Shown here piece by piece: positions 1 to 5,836 of a stretch of 5,836 nucleotides of DNA. A program made the position numbers and the translations under genes. The DNA is from Mycobacterium sp. (lineage in GTDB: Bacteria; Actinomycetota; Actinomycetes; Mycobacteriales; Mycobacteriaceae). The notes beneath the pieces are model-generated. The model was not told the origin of the DNA. It was given only the letters and a program-made list of their open reading frames with translations, and searched no databases. Location: positions 1 to 5,836 of the forward strand of contig JAHFVB010000180.1 of assembly GCA_023264755.1 (NCBI GenBank), written 5' to 3'. Position 1 is the stretch's first letter. Each line of letters starts with the position of its first letter.

Positions 1-27
1 ACCGACTCGCCAGCTGCGTGTTGGCGT

Positions 28-33
28 TAGTCT
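28..33 (+). promoter_or_regulatory. possible -10 box for the SHOCT protein-arcA pair
   Basis: TAGTCT fits the actinobacterial -10 pattern TANNNT and lies 38 bp before the ATG at 72. No convincing -35 is visible, because the expected position is right at the window edge. The rest of bases 1-71 shows no gene and no clear hairpin. A G-rich run (GGGGG, about 59-63) lies about 8 bases before the start and is a weak Shine-Dalgarno candidate. This is a pattern match only. Confidence 0.25.
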
Positions 34-71
34 GACGTTGATTTCGTTGCGACCGACCGGGGGTTTGGCAA

Positions 72-938
72 ATGTTGATGCGTTACGTGAAGTGCCAATT
101 GATGGTCTTCCTGTTCGGCGGCATCGTCGGTCCGATCTTCATCGGGGTGTCCTTCTTCGTCAACAGCGTGACCAGGTCCGTCGGGGCGACGTCGGGTCTC
201 GGCTCGACATTCCTCTACCTCGGCATCGCGATCACCGTGCTCGACGTGGTGGCGGCGGTGGTGTGGGCGAACTTCAGTGCGAAGTCCGCGGCGACCGCCC
301 AGCAGCTCGAAGCGACCGGGGTGCTGGCGTTGGCCAACGTCATGGGCATGGCCGAGACCGGCATGCGCATCAACGAGGAACCCGTCGTCAGGCTGGACCT
401 CCGCATCCAGGGGCCGGGGGTGAACTTCGACGTGCAGGACTCCGTGCGGGCGTCGGTGACGAAGATGCCCATGATCTCGGCCCGCAAGTTGGTGGTGCTG
501 GTCGATCCCGCGACGAACAAGTTTCAAATCGATTGGCAGCGCAGTGCTTTGGTGGCCGGCCTGGTGCCCGCCCAGTTCTCGCTCGCGGAGGACGGCCGGA
601 CCTACGACCTGTCCGGCCAGGCCGGTCCGCTGATGGAGATCATGCAAATCCTCAAGGCCAACAACGTGCCGATGACCGGGACCATCGACATGCGCTCCAA
701 CCCGGTGGTTCGCCAACAGGTGATGGACGTGGTGCGTCGGGCGGCCGCCCAACAGCAGCCGCCGGCCGGCACCTATCCGCCGCCACCGCCACCGCCGGCG
801 CAGCCCGCCTACGCCGCCGCGGCACCGGCCCCGTCGGTGGCCCAGCGGCTGCAGGAGCTCGAGACGCTGCGGGCGACCGGGACGATCTCGGAGACGGAGT
901 ACACGGCCAAGCGCCAACAGATCCTTGGCGAGTTGTGA
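72..938 (+). CDS. SHOCT-domain membrane protein of unknown function
   Basis: This is a 288-residue protein with no enzymatic motif. Two hydrophobic helices, about residues 10-30 and 47-66, should anchor it in the cytoplasmic membrane with a short loop between them. Residues about 80-155 form a beta-rich module of a kind common in actinobacterial hypothetical proteins ([18 protein letters not shown], then LVVLVDP and a closing IDW). Residues about 160-228 include [15 protein letters not shown] linker with seven consecutive prolines (236-242) and an Ala-rich stretch leads to a C-terminal SHOCT domain (about 255-288; [19 protein letters not shown]). SHOCT domains are short helical modules at the C-termini of many bacterial proteins and are thought to mediate oligomerisation. 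The start at 72 (MLM) could instead be the ATG at 78. The stop overlaps the arcA start, so the two are probably cotranscribed and translationally coupled. A role with the deiminase is inference from position only. Confidence 0.85.
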   Translation: MLMRYVKCQLMVFLFGGIVGPIFIGVSFFVNSVTRSVGATSGLGSTFLYLGIAITVLDVVAAVVWANFSAKSAATAQQLEATGVLALANVMGMAETGMRINEEPVVRLDLRIQGPGVNFDVQDSVRASVTKMPMISARKLVVLVDPATNKFQIDWQRSALVAGLVPAQFSLAEDGRTYDLSGQAGPLMEIMQILKANNVPMTGTIDMRSNPVVRQQVMDVVRRAAAQQQPPAGTYPPPPPPPAQPAYAAAAPAPSVAQRLQELETLRATGTISETEYTAKRQQILGEL

Positions 939-2206
939 GGCCGGTTCCCGAAGGCACCGCGAGGCCGCCGTCGGCGGACTATGGGGTGCATTCCGAGGTC
1001 GGCAGGCTGCGCAAGGTGCTGGTCTGCTCGCCCGGCCTGGCGCACGCGCGGCTCACGCCGACCAACTGCGACGACCTGCTGTTCGACGACGTCTTGTGGG
1101 TGCAGAACGCGCGACGCGATCACTTCGACTTCATCGACAAGTTGCGCGAGCGCGATGTCGACGTCGTCGAGCTGCACGACGTGTTGACCGAGACGGTCAC
1201 CGACCCGGTCGCCAAGGCCTGGCTGTTGGACCGCAAGATCGTGCCCAACGAGGTGGGTTTGGGATTGGTCGACGATACTCGCGGCTTCCTCGATTCGCTG
1301 TCGCCGCAACGGTTGGCCGAGTTGCTGATCGGCGGCATGTCCGTCCAAGATCTGCCCGCCGAACTGAAGTCCGGATACCGGGCGTTGGCCAGAGAAGCCA
1401 ACGGCGTCACCGAGTATCTGATGCCACCGCTGCCCAATACGCTCTACACCCGCGACACCACCTGCTGGATCTACGGCGGGTTGACCATGAACCCGTTGTT
1501 CTGGCCCGCTCGGCACGACGAAACCCTGCTGATGAAGGCGATCTACGAGTTCCATCCGGACTTCGTCGGCGCGACGGTGTGGTGGGGTGACCCCGAAAGT
1601 TCTTGGGGGATGGCGACCATCGAGGGTGGCGACGTGCTGGTGCCCGGCCACGGGGTGGTCATCATCGGCATGAGCGAGCGTACGTCGCGCCAAGCCATCA
1701 CCCAGGTGGCGGCGCGGCTGTTCGCGGAGGGTGCCGCCGAGAAGGTCATCGTGGCGGGGATGCCCAAGCTGCGCTCGGCGATGCACCTGGACACGGTGTT
1801 CACCTTCGCCGATCGTGACGTGGTGACCATATATCCCGAAATCGTGGACAACATCCAAACTTTCACGTTGATGCCGACCGATGCGGCCCCCGGAGTCGAG
1901 GTGGTCGAGGCCAACAAGCCCTTCGTCGAGGAAGTCGCCGACGCACTGGGCCTCGGCACGTTGCGGGTCGTCGAGACCGGAGGGTCGAAGTACGACTCGG
2001 AACGGCAGCAGTGGGACAGCGGGAACAATCTGGTGGCCGTCGAACCGGGCGTGGTGTTCGCCTACGATCGCAACACCCACACCAATACCCTGTTGCGCAA
2101 GGCCGGCATCGAGGTCATCACCATCGTCGGGGCGGAACTGGGCCGAGGGCGCGGCGGAGGTCACTGCATGACCTGCCCGATCATCCGCGACGGCATCGAA
2201 TACTAG
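935..2206 (+). CDS. arcA: arginine deiminase (ArcA), L-arginine to L-citrulline + NH3
   Basis: This is a complete 423-residue cytosolic arginine deiminase (EC 3.5.3.6), close to the roughly 418 residues of Pseudomonas ArcA. The guanidino-group-modifying motifs are all in order: N-terminal [29 protein letters not shown] (D174), EGGDV (E230), MHLDTVFTF (H284, D286) and the C-terminal [14 protein letters not shown] with nucleophile C411. These match the Asp/Glu/His/Cys set of Pseudomonas aeruginosa ADI, so the enzyme should be active. The tail (HCMTCPII, ending in IEY) resembles the Pseudomonas form more than the GGPRCMS form I recall for M. tuberculosis ArcA (Rv1001). The start is GTG 935, with a weak GGCGAG before it; it overlaps the upstream stop as GTGA. 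The only other nearby in-frame start, GTG 986, would cut into the conserved GVHSE motif. No arcB, arcC or arcD is in the window, so ATP generation by the full ADI pathway is not supported locally. Its role may be arginine breakdown, acid buffering or citrulline supply. Confidence 0.95.
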   Translation: MRPVPEGTARPPSADYGVHSEVGRLRKVLVCSPGLAHARLTPTNCDDLLFDDVLWVQNARRDHFDFIDKLRERDVDVVELHDVLTETVTDPVAKAWLLDRKIVPNEVGLGLVDDTRGFLDSLSPQRLAELLIGGMSVQDLPAELKSGYRALAREANGVTEYLMPPLPNTLYTRDTTCWIYGGLTMNPLFWPARHDETLLMKAIYEFHPDFVGATVWWGDPESSWGMATIEGGDVLVPGHGVVIIGMSERTSRQAITQVAARLFAEGAAEKVIVAGMPKLRSAMHLDTVFTFADRDVVTIYPEIVDNIQTFTLMPTDAAPGVEVVEANKPFVEEVADALGLGTLRVVETGGSKYDSERQQWDSGNNLVAVEPGVVFAYDRNTHTNTLLRKAGIEVITIVGAELGRGRGGGHCMTCPIIRDGIEY

Positions 2207-2217
2207 AACACGTTCCA
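2204..2217 (+). promoter_or_regulatory. KstR-type operator (TNNAACNNGTTNNA match)
   Basis: TAGAACACGTTCCA matches the published mycobacterial KstR consensus TNNAACNNGTTNNA at every fixed position. The symmetry extends to ACTAGAACACGTTCCAGT (2202-2219), where only two base pairs plus the central pair are asymmetric. KstR is the TetR-family repressor of sterol catabolism, released by cholesterol-derived CoA thioesters. The site overlaps the arcA stop codon and sits where the -35 would be for the TAGCCT box at 2228, a suitable place for repression. The likely target is the SDR gene downstream. A related TetR regulator with similar half-sites is an alternative. Confidence 0.65.
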
Positions 2218-2227
2218 GTTCGGCTGC

Positions 2228-2233
2228 TAGCCT
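2228..2233 (+). promoter_or_regulatory. candidate -10 box for the SDR gene
   Basis: TAGCCT fits TANNNT and begins 10 bp after the KstR-like palindrome. Transcription would start near 2240 and give an untranslated leader of about 87 bases. No good -35 hexamer is visible because the operator occupies that region. The call rests on the pattern and on its placement next to the operator. Confidence 0.35.
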
Positions 2234-2242
2234 GAGCGCTGA

Positions 2243-3181
<939 letters not shown>

Positions 3182-3231
3182 ACCGGCTAAGCGCACAGCG
3201 AACGGAGTGTCGCCGGCGTTGGTGGGCTGGG

Positions 3232-3237
3232 TACGTT
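3232..3237 (+). promoter_or_regulatory. -10 box for a leaderless hydrolase transcript
   Basis: TACGTT fits TANNNT and ends six bases before the ATG at 3244, which puts the expected transcription start on the A of the start codon. No Shine-Dalgarno-like purine run lies at the right distance. This arrangement is typical of leaderless mRNAs, which are common in mycobacteria. The rest of the gap (3182-3243) shows no strong terminator hairpin with a T-run, so read-through from the SDR gene is also possible. Confidence 0.5.
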
Positions 3238-3243
3238 CGCGGG

Positions 3244-3951
3244 ATGAACCCGCTGCCCTTCGACTACGTCCACGGTGCCCTCGACTTCGAGGGCGTGCTC
3301 GTCTCCGGTGGGCAGGCAGACGCCCCGACGGTGCTCGTGTTCCACGGCATGGAGGGCCGCAGCGAGGTGCAGGTCGACTTCTGTCGCACGTTGGCGGACC
3401 TTGGCTATCGGGCGGTGGCCGTCGACCTGTTCGGCCGGGCGACCACCCGAGGTGGGTCCGAGGCCTGCGCGGCTGCGATGACTGAGCTGATCGAGGGCCG
3501 GGAGGCCTTGCGGGACAGGCTCGTCGGCGTGCTGGACGTCATGACGGCGCTGCCGAACGTTCGCCCCGACGCCATGGCCGCCATCGGGTTCTGCTTCGGC
3601 GGGCTGTGCGTGCTCGACCTGGCCAGACACGGCACACACTTGGCGGCCGTCGCCAGCTTCCACGGCTTGTTGACCCCATTGCCCGAGCCGCCGACGACGC
3701 CGATCACCACCAAGGTGAGCGTGTTCCACGGCTGGGACGATCCGTTCGCGCCCCCTGCTGACGTGGTGGCCTTGGCCACCGAGCTGACCGAGCGCGGGGC
3801 GGATTGGCAGCTGCACGCGTACGGTCATGCGCTGCACGCATTCATGGCGCCGTTCGCCAACGCCCCGGAGCGCGGTATCCAATACAGCGCGCCGACGGCG
3901 CGGCGGGCGTGGCAGGGCGCCGTCGACTTCCTTCGGGAGACGTTCGACTAG
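3244..3951 (+). CDS. dienelactone hydrolase family protein
   Basis: This is a 235-residue cytosolic alpha/beta hydrolase, the usual size for the dienelactone hydrolase family (carboxymethylenebutenolide hydrolase type). The family triad is present: nucleophile C117 in GFCFGG (the Cys elbow that separates this family from Ser hydrolases), D166 in FHGWDDPFAPP, and H198 in HALHAFM. VLVFHGMEG (about 31-38) and YRAVAVDLFG form the early strands. E37 is near the position of the glutamate that tunes the nucleophile in Pseudomonas DLH, but the spacing differs, so its role is uncertain. Family members open enol-lactones in chloroaromatic breakdown, yet many actinobacterial paralogues have unknown ester or lactone substrates. 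No other aromatic-degradation gene is present. The gene ends in a tail-to-tail overlap with the USP gene. Confidence 0.9.
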   Translation: MNPLPFDYVHGALDFEGVLVSGGQADAPTVLVFHGMEGRSEVQVDFCRTLADLGYRAVAVDLFGRATTRGGSEACAAAMTELIEGREALRDRLVGVLDVMTALPNVRPDAMAAIGFCFGGLCVLDLARHGTHLAAVASFHGLLTPLPEPPTTPITTKVSVFHGWDDPFAPPADVVALATELTERGADWQLHAYGHALHAFMAPFANAPERGIQYSAPTARRAWQGAVDFLRETFD

Positions 3952-4829
3952 TTGGGCAGCACCAGCACCGGCACCGGGCTGTGGCGGATGATCTTGGTGC
4001 CCTTCGAGCCGAGGAACACCCGGGCGATCGCACCCTGCGGCGACGTACCGAGGGCCAGTAGCTCACCGTCCTCCCACTCGGCCGCGTCGAGCGCCTCGGC
4101 CCAGCCGTTGCCGGTCACGACCTGCAACTCGACGTCGTCACCCACCGCGCCGTCGGACTTCAACCCGACCAACGCTTCTCGCGCTTGGGCGGCCCAGGCC
4201 TCCAGGATCGAGCTCTCGGCGTCCAAGCCGACCTCGGGCGGATACATCGTGCGACCCCGCACCGCGAAGGTGATGACCCGCATCGGTACTCCGAGCTGCG
4301 CTGCGAATGCCGCGACCCGCTCGACCACGTGTCGCGACTCGGGCGTGCCGGGGTACGCGCAGGTGATCCGGGTCAACCCATGTGTCTTCGAGCCGCGGTA
4401 GCCGCGGGGGCTGATCGCCACGGGGACCGGCGACGAGTGCAGCAGTCGGTCGGCGGTCGAGCCGACCACCACTTGGCCGAGACTGCCGTCGGCGGACGAG
4501 CCCAGCACCAGCACGTCGGCCTCGAGCTCCTTGGCGGCGTCCAACAGGCCACCCGAGGCCGACCGGTGCGCGTACTTGTGGAAGCTGACCTCTAGCGCAG
4601 CGTCCAGGGAGGCGATGCAATCCCGCGCCTGGGCCGCCGAGTCGGCCGCCAGCCGGTCGGCGTACTGGGCGTACTCCGCGTCGATGCGCGCCGGCGACGG
4701 TGTGGTCCACGGTTTGGGGACGACGGTAACGACGGCCAGCGACGTCTTGAGCGTCCTGGCGGCCTCCACGCCCAGGTGCAACGCCGAAATCCCGGCCTTG
4801 CCAACGAGATACCCGACGACGACGGTCAT
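3948..4829 (-). CDS. tandem universal stress protein (two UspA domains)
   Basis: This 293-residue protein has two Usp domains, about residues 1-140 and 152-293. Each ends with the family pattern: LVLGSSADGSLGQVVVGST with SSPVPV in the first, LALGTSPQGAIARVFLGS with HSPVPVLVLP in the second. The ATP-loop pattern G-2x-G-9x-G-S/T is imperfect in both: A113 and P264 replace the second glycine, and the N-terminal nucleotide-contacting aspartate is absent (VVVGYLVG instead of a VDGS-like start). Its nucleotide binding may therefore be weak or altered. The ATG overlaps the permease stop (ATGA) and has a good Shine-Dalgarno, GAAGGA, six bases away (complement of 4836-4841). The order permease then two-domain USP is the same as I recall for M. 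tuberculosis rocE (Rv2320c) and Rv2319c, so this is probably the orthologue of the latter. It could be a regulatory or stress partner of the transporter; that is inference. Confidence 0.94.
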   Translation of the reverse strand: MTVVVGYLVGKAGISALHLGVEAARTLKTSLAVVTVVPKPWTTPSPARIDAEYAQYADRLAADSAAQARDCIASLDAALEVSFHKYAHRSASGGLLDAAKELEADVLVLGSSADGSLGQVVVGSTADRLLHSSPVPVAISPRGYRGSKTHGLTRITCAYPGTPESRHVVERVAAFAAQLGVPMRVITFAVRGRTMYPPEVGLDAESSILEAWAAQAREALVGLKSDGAVGDDVELQVVTGNGWAEALDAAEWEDGELLALGTSPQGAIARVFLGSKGTKIIRHSPVPVLVLPN

Positions 4830-5836
4830 GGCTGATCCTTCGGCGTCACGATCTCCACCTCATCGAGGCCTGGCAGGGCCGGCGTGATGACGCCGCCACC
4901 CCGGTTGAGGGCGCTGTGGTGGCGACCCCACAGCAAGTAGTAGACGAGCACGACGGCCACCCAACCGCTGAACGCCACCCACGTGTACCAGTGCAGGCTG
5001 TAGAGAATGTAGCCGCACGCGGCGATCGAGAGGATCGGCGTGACCGGATACAGCGGCACCTTGAACCCGCGCGGTAGCTCGGGTTCGCGGCGGCGCAGGA
5101 TGATCACGCCAAGCGACACCACGATGAAGGCCGTCAGCGTGCCGATCGACACCATGTCGGCGAGCTTGTCGAGCGGGATGAAGCCCGCCAGGATGCTCAC
5201 GACGATGGCCACGACGATGGTGTTGTTGACCGGCGTCATGCTCCTGGGATTGACCTTCGCGAACATCGAAGGCAGCAGTCCGTCGCGGCCCATGGCGAAC
5301 AAGATGCGGGTCTGGCCGTACATCGTGACCAAGGTGACCGAGAAGATCGAGATGACGGCCCCGGCTGCGAGCACCGTGCTCCAGCCCTTGAATCCGGTGA
5401 CGTCGTCCAGGATTTGGGCCAGCCCGGCCTCTTGTCCCTCGAAACCCGTCCAGTCTTGTGCGCCCAATGCGGCGAACGTGACCAGGATGTAGATCGCGGT
5501 GACGATCAACAGGGCAGCGATGATGGCGCGCGGCATGGTCTTCTGCGGGTCCTTGACTTCGTCACCCGCGGTGGAGACGGCGTCTAGTCCGATGTAGGAG
5601 AAGAAGATCGTCCCCGCGGCGAGCCCGACCGCACCCCAGCCCATCGGGGCGAAGTTGGCGAAGTGGTCGGTGGTGAACCCGGTGAACGCAATGACCGAGA
5701 ACATCGCCAGCACGCCCAGCTTGATGAGCACCATGATGGTGTTGGCCCTGGCCGACTCCGAAGCTCCGCGGATCAGTAGCAGCATGCACATGACGACCAA
5801 GACGATCGCCGTAAGGTTGATGAGGCCGGGGTCGGT
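4826..5836 (-). CDS. rocE: APC-superfamily cationic amino acid permease, RocE/CAT-like (partial)
   Basis: This is the C-terminal 336 residues of a membrane permease. The reading frame stays open through the right edge (TDPGLINLTAIVLVV precedes the TTG at 5800), so the start lies outside the window and about 150 N-terminal residues are missing. About nine membrane helices are visible. Signatures of the CAT group are clear: FFSYIGLDAVSTAGDEVKDP, RILFAMGRDGLLPSMF, and GTLTAFIVVSLGVIILRRREP followed by LPRGFKVPLYPVTPILS. The cytoplasmic tail ends PGLDEVEIVTPKDQP. Proteins of this group import arginine, lysine, ornithine or related amino acids with protons, but specificity cannot be read from this half. 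The adjoining USP gene and the arginine deiminase in the window favour arginine/ornithine. The symbol rests on the remembered rocE-USP order in M. tuberculosis and is less sure than the family call. Confidence 0.93.
   Translation of the reverse strand, partial: TDPGLINLTAIVLVVMCMLLLIRGASESARANTIMVLIKLGVLAMFSVIAFTGFTTDHFANFAPMGWGAVGLAAGTIFFSYIGLDAVSTAGDEVKDPQKTMPRAIIAALLIVTAIYILVTFAALGAQDWTGFEGQEAGLAQILDDVTGFKGWSTVLAAGAVISIFSVTLVTMYGQTRILFAMGRDGLLPSMFAKVNPRSMTPVNNTIVVAIVVSILAGFIPLDKLADMVSIGTLTAFIVVSLGVIILRRREPELPRGFKVPLYPVTPILSIAACGYILYSLHWYTWVAFSGWVAVVLVYYLLWGRHHSALNRGGGVITPALPGLDEVEIVTPKDQP

Noticed and set aside
38..934. Reading frame of arcA stays open upstream to base 38, suggesting a 722-residue protein
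   Set aside because: The extra part is Arg/Gly-rich shadow translation of the SHOCT protein gene in another frame and has no family resemblance. Known deiminases begin just before GVHSE, which fits GTG 935.
3182..3243. Possible terminator between the SDR and hydrolase genes (CCGGC...GCCGG)
   Set aside because: Only about five pairs with a loop of over 20 bases and no T-run. Not convincing.
5040..5492. Plus-strand open frame of 150 codons opposite the permease
   Set aside because: It is antisense to conserved membrane segments of the permease and shows no domain or ribosome binding site.

Overview
The window is high-GC and densely coding. The protein families point to a Mycobacterium/Mycolicibacterium-type actinobacterium. 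The indicators are a mycofactocin-coupled short-chain dehydrogenase, a SHOCT-domain membrane protein, a tandem universal stress protein (USP) following a RocE-type permease as in the Mycobacterium tuberculosis rocE neighbourhood, TANNNT-type -10 boxes, and an operator matching the mycobacterial KstR consensus. This assignment comes from family recognition and memory of gene order, not from a database search.

Layout. At 72-938 (+) lies a two-helix membrane protein with an actinobacterial beta-rich domain, a seven-proline linker and a C-terminal SHOCT domain. Its stop codon overlaps (GTGA) the GTG start of a complete arginine deiminase, arcA (935-2206, +), of the Pseudomonas-like type. A 120-bp gap (2207-2326) follows. 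It begins with a perfect match to the KstR operator consensus that overlaps the arcA stop codon. It also holds a TANNNT box, a perfect 15-bp inverted repeat and a clear Shine-Dalgarno. It leads into a mycofactocin-coupled SDR (2327-3181, +). After 62 bp comes a dienelactone-hydrolase-family protein (3244-3951, +), which looks leaderless. On the minus strand, a CAT/RocE-type amino acid permease (4826 to beyond the right edge, N-terminus missing) overlaps by ATGA with a tandem USP (3948-4829). The USP gene converges on the hydrolase gene, and the two share the four bases CTAG.

How the genes may fit together. The outer genes suggest arginine/ornithine use: a permease that could import cationic amino acids, and a deiminase that splits arginine to citrulline and ammonia. 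No ornithine carbamoyltransferase or carbamate kinase is in the window, so the deiminase is solitary here. The two central genes (SDR and hydrolase) look like catabolic enzymes. The KstR-like site would place the SDR under sterol-responsive control, separate from arcA. There are no RNA genes, mobile elements, CRISPR arrays or long repeats, and no stretch over 300 bases without a gene. The points most worth a second look are the KstR-like operator before the orphan mycofactocin SDR, and the translational coupling of a SHOCT membrane protein to a solitary arginine deiminase.
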